From the NCBI GenBank assembly GCA_033344775.1, contig JAWPMT010000002.1:744001-808000 (forward strand): a DNA stretch of 64,000 nt, read 5' to 3'. This DNA comes from Cytophagales bacterium (GTDB lineage: Bacteria; Bacteroidota; Bacteroidia; Cytophagales; Cyclobacteriaceae). The position numbers and the translations under genes are program-made. The notes under the pieces are model-generated. The model saw only the letters and a list, made by a program, of their open reading frames with translations, had not been told where the DNA came from and did no database searches. Shown one piece after another: positions 36,601 through 43,882 of this stretch. Every line of letters starts with the position of its first letter. The stretch's first letter is position 1.

Positions 36601-37886
36601 CCAGAGGATTTACCATGCACGAGTTCATGAGTTTCTTCACGCTGGTCAATATGAATGGCAGATTGTATGATCCGGTAATTGGTCGGTTTATTTCCGCTGA
36701 TCCATTCATTAATGGAGCCACGGATCTACAGGGATACAATAGGTACAGTTATGTTAGAAATAATCCGCTTACATTGATTGATCCTAGTGGTTACTTCTGG
36801 AGTGGAATTAAGAGAGCATTCAAGAAAGTAGTCAGGAAGGTAAGCAACGTTGTTCGAAGCGTCGGACGTGCCGTAAAAAGTGCCGCTAAATCCGTCGGTA
36901 GTTTTATCAAGAAGCATAAGGTGACCATTGTGTCGGTAGGAATAGGGCTGGTTACTGGTGGAATAGGAGCGGTTGTAGGAAAGGCTATAGGGGGAGCTTT
37001 CGCTGGAGTCGTGGGTTCGAGCGTAGGCTTTGGTTTTGGTTCATCCACATCTGCGGCATTGCTTAGTGGAGCAAGCCTCGGTGACGCCTTAAAAGTGGGA
37101 ATAAAACAAGGAGTCATATCAGGAGTCATGGCGGCGGCAACCTTTGGTGTTGGCGAGATAACGAAAGCCTTGAATATTGGTGAATTAGGTCAGAAAATCA
37201 TTTCGAGCGGAGTGACTCAAGGAATTTCAGAAGTTTCCCAGGGCGGTAAGTTTGAACATGGGTTCCTATCAGGAGCCTCTGCTGTGCTTACAAAATATGC
37301 CAGTGAAAATCAGGTAAGTTTCATAGAAAGCGTCGCGATAAAGGCAATTGCCGGAGGTACTGAGGCAGTAATCGGTGGAGGTAAGTTCCTCAATGGTGCG
37401 AAAAGTGCAGCTTTCAAGGCAATCATGGCTGATGTGAAAGATTTCCTTAAGAATTCCAATACGACAAAAGGCCTGTTTCAGACCGATAAAGCATTCTCGG
37501 CAGTCGAACGAACCTGGCAACTTGTAAGTAGGTTTACCTGGGAATTACCTCAAACAGTACTGGGTTACAGTTTGTCCAGTTTAGTTGAAGCCATCGATGG
37601 TAATGCTTCTTTCTCTTTTAGGCAGGGGATCACATTCTTGACTTCTTCTTCTTTCTTTGGTGGAATATCCCTTGGGAATTTCATAGTCGTTGAGAACGAA
37701 AGTCTGAATAGCCATGAGTTTGGACACACCATACAAAGCAGGAGGTATGGCTTATTTTATTTACCAGTATTTGGGTTGCCAAGTATCACTTCAGCAGCTA
37801 TCTCAACAGTTTCATCGCATAATCACAGTCATTTTTCTGTTGAACAAAATGCGACAACATTAGGTGATAAATATTACAGACAATGA
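30693..37886 (+). CDS. Giant SpvB/VCBS/RHS-repeat protein with C-terminal metallopeptidase-like toxin domain
   Basis: 2397 residues from a TTG start that gives a hydrophobic signal-like N-terminus (12-35). Domains in order: a fibronectin-III-like region (about 260-340); SpvB-like domain from about 365; seven VCBS/FG-GAP calcium-loop units (DMNNDG, DFNGDN, DYNGDG, DIDNDG, DVNGDG, DLNRDG, DINGDG at residues 671, 727, 786, 846, 907, 964, 1021); a TcdB-middle-like region (about 1048-1160); RHS/YD repeats (about 1230-2000); the RHS core end GRFISADPF and YNRYSYVRNNPLTLIDPSGY. It closes with about 360 residues holding hydrophobic Gly/Ala helices and HEFGH (2341-2345), a zinc-peptidase motif, with a downstream Glu (VEQNATTLG). 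By analogy with TcB/TcC toxins the RHS shell encloses the C-terminal part. It ends in a 4-base overlap (ATGA) with the next gene; no immunity gene is apparent. Confidence 0.9.
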   Translation: MKHTDKNPKLLRKLLVFVTSLFFGTLLIFSESALGIELTKSALPFGGASLSYFVEQDSTVDSDSVLFLAATDSGGVWIHYDSLDREGRLHYYLIDSIYTILDGMLDSIDRIPSSDEYMELALDSSDLSSGKLVYYGESPLQYVDTFGIIFNENIPTRARLTFRTIAGDSVALVDSVEELTYQPALQVRGNFRVNVAIEAQVPANTAVDTAGVWLPAFRLARGLTSLPDSLVDSLFTRPHAGFNPNFFYDTTLPDEIGIKVTPISPTSMEICWDPPSKNTDSVVLEYRVADSVDFVPLRSFLNDTAFTCFLHEELDSNGVYAYRVRAINGNGESPDSPTVLESTAGHTFTEVAGTTSGYTPVNAQVNESGGVNASIPITIATGTSGMQPQLSISISHNSGEPFIGGLSVISRTAPTYAQDGIQRGILFDQSDRFSLDGERLIAVQGNYGESGARYRTEQETFQDVVSEGSRVTGPSTFTIRTKDGLTKYYGYTEDSKIELGGDEDKVMFWLLNRVEDVFGNYFTISYDEDTENGYFYPVTIDYTGNDDANLTPSSQVKFEYEDRPDAFTKFILGDSSKRTQRLKTITATHKSQQVRKYELSYTEIGFNKISNLGSITEYGSDGTNFASTVFRWQEEDRETENEFSEPEQFLASFDNGLKPYSTNGLRERFLDMNNDGFSDYLFIPEGRESWYVAISNGSGLENPIEWLGTGSYGKAYSTDAEHEHFADFNGDNYTDYAWVPAGGSSFWVALGNKGDQFNTPEEWLPAGSAGNNNPFSQDGQHEFVLDYNGDGRSDYLFYPNGGTDWYLALSEGDGFENGDSEILIDNSDASGNSLISNKGQHETFIDIDNDGYLDFVYRPNGSNDIWLIQASADDQDPFRDAVKWLSQGDAEGSDVFSSEGRYESYADVNGDGLQDRIWKPSNKDKLFVALGNGLRSEAPTPWLDKADIGLNVFSNNGTYQSFIDLNRDGLSDLMYVPSGNNEIYVAYSTGSSFAQPQVLQASNVNGINTTSSNFLHDRFGDINGDGVLDKFWLPSGRSEMYVSFLSAPNPLLTSVVNGHGLELSYEYKPLTDSTVYERGNEAEYPNADFQAPIYVVSSQTTDDGIGGKYPISYKYFDAQIELEGRGFRGFGKTENIDAVTDRRTVVKFNRDFRFVGTKVERVEEYAAGVLISETDNELVLASNSFTDVHRSFVERSTQKAYELDGSFVNSVSTYYQYDRFGNPTYLEVNYGEGYKDVTENEYSDNEALWHLGRLTEATITRTIPGSTGSRTSKFEYDTKTGVLIKEILLPDDDLSIEKEYTRDDFGNIIQSISRGSEEERKRTTTYDEEGRFVTESSNALGHSETIVREPFFGQISTLKDPNDLTTFFEYDGFGRKVREILPDGNIVRHIYRKADGAGVSNAVHLLWTEVSGSPPTITYFDLLDREIRTENTRFNGEKVFMDKVYNHEGDLEMESDPYSREPKWTTFEYDVINRPIKVNAPGGRESSIRYMGLTVENVNPEGQSVVEEEDVVGRLSKVTDHDGSELTYQYDAFGNIIATIDPLGNQVKAEYDLRGNRTKLTDLDVGVFQYKYNAFSELTEQTYPEGNTVNLTYDQMSRLTSRQELEGTTTWSYDVGFIGRLSKVEADGYIKTFEFDNYGRASQETLTLDGEDFVTSNIYDAQGRVQEVGYPSGLKVFNLYNEFGYLQEVRSNEEVFWRASTYNERGQNTEQIYGNGLTITRRFNEETGFIEEIESSNIQGSRQHLKMTYDLLGNITSRSDEIVGLTEDFEYDDINRLISSEVGENQVTIAYDAIGNIVSKSDVGDYTYGENGAGPHAVSSVSTPDCPSFLVEEIDYYSFQKVRELRKDSIQLLYEYGPDRLRYRSTITINDTTSQIKVYIGRLYERIEEGGDVKEQNYIQTPEGVVAIQSLTNGQDKDIQYLHKDHLGSLQTVTDLNGRVLEVLSFDPWGKPRDPETWEPLDTNPKTIFARGFTMHEFMSFFTLVNMNGRLYDPVIGRFISADPFINGATDLQGYNRYSYVRNNPLTLIDPSGYFWSGIKRAFKKVVRKVSNVVRSVGRAVKSAAKSVGSFIKKHKVTIVSVGIGLVTGGIGAVVGKAIGGAFAGVVGSSVGFGFGSSTSAALLSGASLGDALKVGIKQGVISGVMAAATFGVGEITKALNIGELGQKIISSGVTQGISEVSQGGKFEHGFLSGASAVLTKYASENQVSFIESVAIKAIAGGTEAVIGGGKFLNGAKSAAFKAIMADVKDFLKNSNTTKGLFQTDKAFSAVERTWQLVSRFTWELPQTVLGYSLSSLVEAIDGNASFSFRQGITFLTSSSFFGGISLGNFIVVENESLNSHEFGHTIQSRRYGLFYLPVFGLPSITSAAISTVSSHNHSHFSVEQNATTLGDKYYRQ
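32704..33770 (+). repeat. Seven VCBS/FG-GAP-type repeat units inside the Rhs gene
   Basis: Units of about 57-60 codons, each with a DxxxDG calcium-binding loop followed by an aromatic strand (e.g. DYLFIP, DYLFYP, DFVYRP). They would form a calcium-dependent beta-propeller, as in the SpvB/TcdB toxin subunits. The repeats are diverged at DNA level, so the array looks stable. Confidence 0.8.
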
Positions 37887-40573
37887 GAAAGGTAGTTATT
37901 ATCCAAAGTGTTTTTTTGATTGCCTTAATGGCAATGGTGGGGGAGACCAACGCGCAATCCATCGAGTTTACCTACAAGTACGGGAAACGAGTAGCGAAGA
38001 CCATAGGTCTGCAGCGAGATAAATCCATACAAGGGGATACAACCATTACGGATAGGTGTGAGTATAGCTACAGCATTGATGAAATTGCAGACCTGTCCTA
38101 TGAGTGGCAGGTGATTGGGGGTGAGATTATTAGTGGTCAGAACACCTCTGAGATAGAGGTTAGATGGGATTTCAGTGGAAGTGTGGTGGTAACAGAAAGT
38201 GACGGTGATAGCCTGGGATGTACCGTCAATTACAGGTTGCCGGTTTCGGTGGATGTTGAGTCATTCTCTGTTGAATTTTCGGCCGATGATGTCCTGGACT
38301 TTAGTCCGATGACCGTGACTTTTACCAATGAAACGGTAGGAGATGGATTTGAATACCTATGGTTGTTTGGAGATGGTGATTCTTCCACTATTGCCGACCC
38401 TGTACATGAGTATAGTAGTCCGGGTTTATACTCCGTTTCGCTTGAAGCTTCGAAAGGGTGCGATACGGTCTTATTGGAAAAGATTGACTACATCGAAGTT
38501 ATAGAACTTACGGACTCCACTAATTCACCTACAGCTTTAGATGAGACTTTCACACTCGAAGAGTTGTCACCGGCAGGAACCCTTGTTGGTACGGTATCTG
38601 CTGAGGACCCAAACGGAGATGAATTAACATTTGCGATCATTTCTGGTAACGAATTGGAGGCATTCCAAATCGATGAGAATGCCGGAGATATTACCGTCGC
38701 TGATTCGATACCACTGGTGTTTGAAACCAATCCCATATTTGAATTGTCCGTTGAAGTGCGCGATTCATTACTTGCAGATACAGCCTCCATTTCAATCAAT
38801 CTTTTCGAGATGGGAGGTAAACCCAATTTTGCACCGATGGTTTCAGATACCACCTTTACATTGACGGAACTATCACCGGTGGGCACCTCTGTAGGCGTAA
38901 TAGAAGCATCTGATGAAGATAATGATGAATTGGTTTTTTCTATTTTGTCAGGAAATGACTTAGCAGCGTTTGAATTAGATGCTGCCTCAGGTGAGTTGTT
39001 GGTGGCCGATTCAGTGTCTCTGGATATTGATACCAATCCCAATTTTACATTGGAGATCGAAGTGAGTGATGGTGCACTTGCGGATACTGCTACGGTGCTT
39101 GTGGAATTGGAGGAATTTTCAGATACGGTCAATATTGCACCGATTCTTGAGGATACCGTGTTTATGCTTGTAGAACAATCACCAGTAGGTACTTCTGTTG
39201 GGCAAATTAAAGCATCAGATAAGAATGAAGATGAGTTGTTCTTTTCTATTTTGTCTGGAAACGAATTGGAAGCCTTCAAACTGGATTCCTTATCAGGTGA
39301 ACTGCTGGTGGCGGATTCCATTCCGCTTGACTATGATGTAATTTCTGAATTTTCACTTTCCATTGAAGTCAGTGACGGAGAACTAACAGATTCTGGCATC
39401 GTTACCGTGGAATTAGAAAAGGTATTTGATTCACTCAATGTTGCACCATTTGTTTCTGGGGCTACTTTCACCATAGAAGAGTACTCGCCAGTGGGCACGC
39501 CCGTGGGAACAGTTGCAGCTTCAGATGAAAACGGAGATCGCCTCACATTCTCCATTTTGACGGACAGTGTGAAGACTGTCTTTGATCTTGGGGAATCCTC
39601 TGGCAAATTATCAGTGCTGGATTCAACAGCACTTCAATTTGCAGTTAACCCGAGTTTTGCTTTTGAAGTGGAGGCCTCTGACGGACAATTGGCTGATACG
39701 GCAATTATTATGGTCGATCTGGTTGAGTTGGATACGAACAGCGCGCCAGTCATCAACAGTGCCACCTTTACCATTGCCGAAGATGTCGTCAATGGTACTG
39801 TGGTTGGAATAGTTACTGCATCCGATGATGATGGAGATAGCCTCACTTTCAGCATCTCTTCTGGCAATGATCTGCTAGCTTTTGGAATTGATGAGAATAC
39901 AGGACAGATTTCGGTCGTAAATAGTGAGCCGGTCAGTTTCCTTAACAATCCTTCATTTACCCTAGCCATCAAAGTATCGGATAGCAGAAAGGAAGATGTG
40001 GGGCTTATAACGATCAATTTGACAAAGGTGGAATTTCCGCCAGAGACAACCGATGTGGTTTTATCTGTAGATGAAAATGCAGCTGTGAATACTTCTGTAG
40101 GCTTTGTGGAGGCTTCGGACCAGAATGGTGATGAATTGAGCTATGAAATTGTGACAGGAAATGAACTAGGTGCATTTCAACTCAATGATTCGACTGGTGA
40201 GATCCAGGTAGCCAATTCGGAGCCTTTAGACTTTGAGATAAATAGTCAGTTTCAATTAGAAGTAAATGTCGCAGATCAATCGGCAACTGTAAGTAGCATG
40301 GTCACCATCAATATCAACGACCTGGATGATGATCCACTGTCTATCGGTGAAGGCAGCGATGGTCCAAGAATTTATCCAAATCCGGCTAGAGAGGTGATCC
40401 ATATAGATTGGCAATCCTTTTCGTCCATATCCATCATGGACCTTACGGGACGTGTTTGTATTCAATCTCAGGAAACGGCTATTGATATTTATAGCCTACG
40501 TGCCGGAGCTTATATCATGATATTGACCAGTATGTCGGGAGAAACTGAAAAGGTGATGTTAGTGAAAGAATAA
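37883..40573 (+). CDS. PKD/cadherin-repeat surface protein with T9SS sorting domain
   Basis: 896 residues. Signal peptide (1-26, ending TNAQ); an Ig-like region with a YEWQVIGGEI strand (about 45-110); a PKD domain (about 125-205, FGDGDSSTIADPVHEY); six cadherin-like repeats of about 102 residues (about 213-820), each with a DENGDxLxFSI calcium-binding strand; and a C-terminal Por/T9SS sorting domain (about 828-896) starting RIYPNPAREVIHIDW and ending EKVMLVKE. It is therefore sent across the outer membrane by T9SS and anchored on the surface. The start codon overlaps the Rhs stop (ATGA), so translation of the two is coupled. Probably an adhesion or delivery partner; enzymatic activity is not visible. 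Confidence 0.92.
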   Translation: MRKVVIIQSVFLIALMAMVGETNAQSIEFTYKYGKRVAKTIGLQRDKSIQGDTTITDRCEYSYSIDEIADLSYEWQVIGGEIISGQNTSEIEVRWDFSGSVVVTESDGDSLGCTVNYRLPVSVDVESFSVEFSADDVLDFSPMTVTFTNETVGDGFEYLWLFGDGDSSTIADPVHEYSSPGLYSVSLEASKGCDTVLLEKIDYIEVIELTDSTNSPTALDETFTLEELSPAGTLVGTVSAEDPNGDELTFAIISGNELEAFQIDENAGDITVADSIPLVFETNPIFELSVEVRDSLLADTASISINLFEMGGKPNFAPMVSDTTFTLTELSPVGTSVGVIEASDEDNDELVFSILSGNDLAAFELDAASGELLVADSVSLDIDTNPNFTLEIEVSDGALADTATVLVELEEFSDTVNIAPILEDTVFMLVEQSPVGTSVGQIKASDKNEDELFFSILSGNELEAFKLDSLSGELLVADSIPLDYDVISEFSLSIEVSDGELTDSGIVTVELEKVFDSLNVAPFVSGATFTIEEYSPVGTPVGTVAASDENGDRLTFSILTDSVKTVFDLGESSGKLSVLDSTALQFAVNPSFAFEVEASDGQLADTAIIMVDLVELDTNSAPVINSATFTIAEDVVNGTVVGIVTASDDDGDSLTFSISSGNDLLAFGIDENTGQISVVNSEPVSFLNNPSFTLAIKVSDSRKEDVGLITINLTKVEFPPETTDVVLSVDENAAVNTSVGFVEASDQNGDELSYEIVTGNELGAFQLNDSTGEIQVANSEPLDFEINSQFQLEVNVADQSATVSSMVTININDLDDDPLSIGEGSDGPRIYPNPAREVIHIDWQSFSSISIMDLTGRVCIQSQETAIDIYSLRAGAYIMILTSMSGETEKVMLVKE
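38550..40340 (+). repeat. Six cadherin-type repeats, partly conserved at DNA level
   Basis: Six units of about 305 bases. The second and third (starting near 38840 and 39140) are still similar in DNA sequence, both having TCTATTTTGTC and GTGGC(C/G)GATTC blocks in the same positions, which indicates recent duplication. The last three are more diverged. Such arrays can expand or contract by recombination. Confidence 0.7.
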
Positions 40574-40577
40574 ATTA

Positions 40578-42998
40578 TCACTTACCGAGGGATTGCGATA
40601 AGTTGCTATTCGCTTGCTGCCAGCATTTTGGTATAGCAACAATCAACGCGATGCTTAAAACAATTAGTGCTGGAATAGAAATCAGTAAAGGGCTCAGATC
40701 AATGTGGTTGGCATATTGGCTGAGTCCAAAATAAATGGTTAGATAGATAATGGGTGCGGCTATGATCGATGCGACAATGACCAGTTGAAATAAGTCGGAG
40801 GACATAATTCCGATCAGGTTAAACTTCTGTGCCCCCAATAACTTTCGTATATCGATCTCTTTTCCACGTTTTTCCACAATGAAGCTTGATAGGTTGAACA
40901 GCCCAAAGGCCGCGATGGCCAGAGCCAAAACACTGAATAATAAGAACATCACATTAATGCCCTGTTCGATCAATTGTTCTTTTTGAAAGTCACGTTTCAG
41001 AAGGTTGATCTTGGGAAAGGCAGTGCTGAGGTGAACTTCTGCCATTTTTACAAATTCATAAACATCTGGTTGATTGCTCAATACCGGATCATAGTGCAGG
41101 GTGATGTCCAGGTAGGTTTTGTATCGAAACCCACTGACATACGCAATGGAAACTTCGGTGGGGCTGCTCGTTATCCCTATAATTTTGAATTTTCCCACAT
41201 TGCTATGCAACGTATCGCCAATGGCCTCTTCTGCTGCCCCAAGAGAAAGTTCTTCCAAAGCTTTTTGGTTCAGAACGATGTGGAAAGGATCGGAGCCAAA
41301 ATCCGGGTGAAAATTTTCTCCCGACAAAAAGGCCAGGGTGTCGCTCCAATAGCGATGATCAACGACCTGCAAGGAGATTGTCTTGCTTTCCTCAAGAGGA
41401 GAGAGGAGATCGATGGAGCCACGGGTTTGTACCTGATCTCGATACAAGTTGCCGTATGATAGGTCCTTGATCAATTCCCGGTTTCTGAGGTCATTGATGC
41501 TCGAAGAGGCCATCTGTTTAAACGTGTGATTGGCACCGGCCAATCCAGGAAAGATGCCCCGCACTTGTAAGTCATAAGAACGTGCATTGCGCTGATTGAC
41601 TGCTCTCAACTCATCATTGGCGATCATTAGCCCTGAAAGAAAGAATACTGAAGAGGTCAATTGAAAAATAATCAGCGTTTTAACGACAGAATTGGCACCT
41701 TTCAACATACTAGAATTCAAAATTTGAAGCCTGCCTTTCAAAAGGTTTACTGGCCTGATCTGATTGAAATACAAAGCGGGATATATGCTGGAAAGTAAGG
41801 TGCTTGTAACAAAAAGAATCAGTGTGAAAAGTAAAGTCTGCTCCAGGCTGACTGAACCAATGGCGTGAAAATCCAACGGGCTACCTACTCCGATTGTTTT
41901 TTGGTCAGGCATAAAGGGTATACCGTTCACTAACATATATTGAAACATGGCCAGTGCAAACACGCCTGAAATGAGGTGAACTAGAAATGATTCGATGAGA
42001 AAGTTGATCATTAAATGGACAGGCTTCATTCCCAACACCTTTCGCACACCTACTTCTCTCATACGGTCGATGGTTCCGAAAATCGCACTAATGGTATAAT
42101 TGGTGACTGATAATAGCATAATGATCAACCCCAGGACCGCCAAAAAGATCAATAGCACCTTGTTCCCGATAGGATGTGGATTATTTGATATTTCCGTAGC
42201 AAAATGAATGGAATCCACAGGACGGAGATACATCGTTTCCCCTTCCTGTAGTATTTCATGAGTCTGAGATTGTTGTTCAAACGAGAGCTTTTCAGGTGTT
42301 TTGACGTAAGTGTAAGCCAGGGTGGATGATCCGGAAAATCGGAACATCTCGGGCTGATATATCAGTATTCCCGGCAGCAAGTTGGAATTTAGAGGCAAGT
42401 CTTCATAAATACCGACGATCTTATAATCTGGGCTTGGCAAACCTGTATTTTGAATGGATTGAAGGATCAATGCTTCCGTTTGTTCATAATTTTCGCCTCC
42501 GAAGATGGTTGTTGCAGCAGTTTTTGATAAAAAGATGGATGGAGCGTCAAAAGTTATTTCGGAGAGGTTGATCCACTGAAAAGGGAACAAGTCCAATACC
42601 GAAGGTTCGATATAGTAGGCATTTTTCAGAAAATGAGTCTTGCGATCATCTTGAGGTCCGATACTTTCGAAAAAAGCATTGCACTCTTCTGAATAGGGTA
42701 TAAGTCGGGCCGGTACTACCTGGAAATGTGAATTTTCTTGCAAAGTAGGAGCCCATGAAAAGGGTACCAGTGCATCTCTGGTAATTTGCCCACCTTCGGC
42801 TACAGCATGCCTTTCAAGCCGGTAAGTGGTTTGCTGATCCTGATCAAATGCCGAATCGTAGCCAGTTTCAAAGACCAGAAAGCAGTAGACAAACAAGCAA
42901 ATGGCTCCACCCAGAGACAGACAAAAGATATTTAATCCTGAAATCCAACCTTTCTTGAGGATGTGTCTGATGGAAATCAATAAGAAGCTCTTTAGCAT
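40578..42998 (-). CDS. FtsX/MacB-type ABC permease (orphan)
   Basis: 806 residues. An N-terminal helix (about 20-40), a large periplasmic MacB_PCD-like domain, a central helix pair followed by VRKVLGMKPVHLMINFLIES, a second periplasmic domain, and a C-terminal FtsX-like domain with IDIRKLLGAQKFNLI. This is the duplicated eight-helix type seen in Bacteroidota. It has no ATP-binding partner beside it. MacB-type systems export peptides, lipids or antibiotics or act as mechanotransmitters; the substrate is unknown. Convergent with the cadherin gene, five bases apart. Confidence 0.85.
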   Translation of the reverse strand: MLKSFLLISIRHILKKGWISGLNIFCLSLGGAICLFVYCFLVFETGYDSAFDQDQQTTYRLERHAVAEGGQITRDALVPFSWAPTLQENSHFQVVPARLIPYSEECNAFFESIGPQDDRKTHFLKNAYYIEPSVLDLFPFQWINLSEITFDAPSIFLSKTAATTIFGGENYEQTEALILQSIQNTGLPSPDYKIVGIYEDLPLNSNLLPGILIYQPEMFRFSGSSTLAYTYVKTPEKLSFEQQSQTHEILQEGETMYLRPVDSIHFATEISNNPHPIGNKVLLIFLAVLGLIIMLLSVTNYTISAIFGTIDRMREVGVRKVLGMKPVHLMINFLIESFLVHLISGVFALAMFQYMLVNGIPFMPDQKTIGVGSPLDFHAIGSVSLEQTLLFTLILFVTSTLLSSIYPALYFNQIRPVNLLKGRLQILNSSMLKGANSVVKTLIIFQLTSSVFFLSGLMIANDELRAVNQRNARSYDLQVRGIFPGLAGANHTFKQMASSSINDLRNRELIKDLSYGNLYRDQVQTRGSIDLLSPLEESKTISLQVVDHRYWSDTLAFLSGENFHPDFGSDPFHIVLNQKALEELSLGAAEEAIGDTLHSNVGKFKIIGITSSPTEVSIAYVSGFRYKTYLDITLHYDPVLSNQPDVYEFVKMAEVHLSTAFPKINLLKRDFQKEQLIEQGINVMFLLFSVLALAIAAFGLFNLSSFIVEKRGKEIDIRKLLGAQKFNLIGIMSSDLFQLVIVASIIAAPIIYLTIYFGLSQYANHIDLSPLLISIPALIVLSIALIVAIPKCWQQANSNLSQSLGK

Positions 42999-43106
42999 GA
43001 TTGTAACGGTTCAAAGACCGTACCATGCTGAAATAAAGCACTTTGAGGTAAGAAATAATGGATTTGCTGTTCGTTTTCGGACACTTCTGGTCCGGTGTGT
43101 TCATGA

Positions 43107-43481
43107 TCAATCCATGGGAAAAAGTAGATTTCTGTCTATTTCAAAATCAAACAACATCGTTTTTGGTGTCCGGTCCGCAGACGAATTGAAATCGAGTACG
43201 GTGCTTGAGTAATTGGAATAGAGCTTTCCTGAAAGCTGAATGAGATTTTCCTCCAGAGTCATTGTCCCTGTAAAGACGGAATACCAGAGATCTGTCCAAT
43301 TCAAGGTTAATAATAGGGCAGACTCGTTTTCGGTCGTTGGTGTCAATAGACTCTCAACGGAGCAATGCATTACTCTACTTGATTCCAGAAATATAATTTC
43401 TCCTACCAAGTGATTCAAAATAGATGATTGAAGTGCAAGCGTAAAGCTTTGACACTCATCGTTTCTGAGACTTGTTACCAT
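43107..43481 (-). CDS. Hypothetical protein
   Basis: 124 residues, no clear signal peptide or membrane helix. The sequence has alternating hydrophobic stretches (LALQSSILNHLVGEIIFLES, ALLLTLNWTDLWYSVF) and ends FDFEIDRNLLFPMD. I recognise no family. It lies upstream of the permease gene on the same strand with about 110 bases between. The ATG at 43481 is used. Real coding is moderately likely. Confidence 0.5.
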   Translation of the reverse strand: MVTSLRNDECQSFTLALQSSILNHLVGEIIFLESSRVMHCSVESLLTPTTENESALLLTLNWTDLWYSVFTGTMTLEENLIQLSGKLYSNYSSTVLDFNSSADRTPKTMLFDFEIDRNLLFPMD

Positions 43482-43882
43482 GATCGCTAGTTCTTAATAT
43501 CAAAAAAACAAAGTCCAAGACATTTAGCTAAGTCAATATAATCATTATTAGCGGTTTACGTCTTCTGATAGACATTATTTTGTATGATTTTACGAATCTG
43601 GTAAAAAATCCCGAATCGACAAAATTTGCAATATGTGAGAATTTGAAGTGGATAAAATACGAATGATCAAAAGAAAATCCTTGGGAGGAGTAAGTTCACG
43701 GTGGCGATTTACGCGCTCAAGAGGTTATATTCCGTTCTACAAACTAATTCCGTTATGGACGTGAAGTTCACCTGATAATTTTTTAAAATTGTAATAGACT
43801 AAAATTTTTATCAACCTGAAACTTCTAGGCTTTTCTTTAAAGCTTGACCGATATTTGTGACTAGACTCATTCGCCCAAAAAT
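43482..43882. other. 401-base gene-free stretch
   Basis: AT-rich region between a minus-strand hypothetical gene and the ParB-like gene. Apart from short repeats of ATTCCGTT at about 43733 and 43748, no structured element, tRNA or reading frame is recognised. It probably carries the promoter of the ParB-like gene. Confidence 0.5.

Noticed and set aside
38488-39321. Long open frame (277 codons) antisense to the cadherin gene
   Set aside because: Ser/Asn/Thr-rich shadow caused by the periodic codons of the cadherin repeats; no independent protein-like features, and the sense gene is certain.
40974-41459. 161-codon frame antisense to the FtsX-type permease
   Set aside because: Lies fully inside a clear permease gene and has no domain or start context.
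42868-43110. 80-codon frame overlapping the start of the permease at 42998
   Set aside because: Overlaps the start and N-terminal coding region of a certain gene and shows no domain; judged a shadow.
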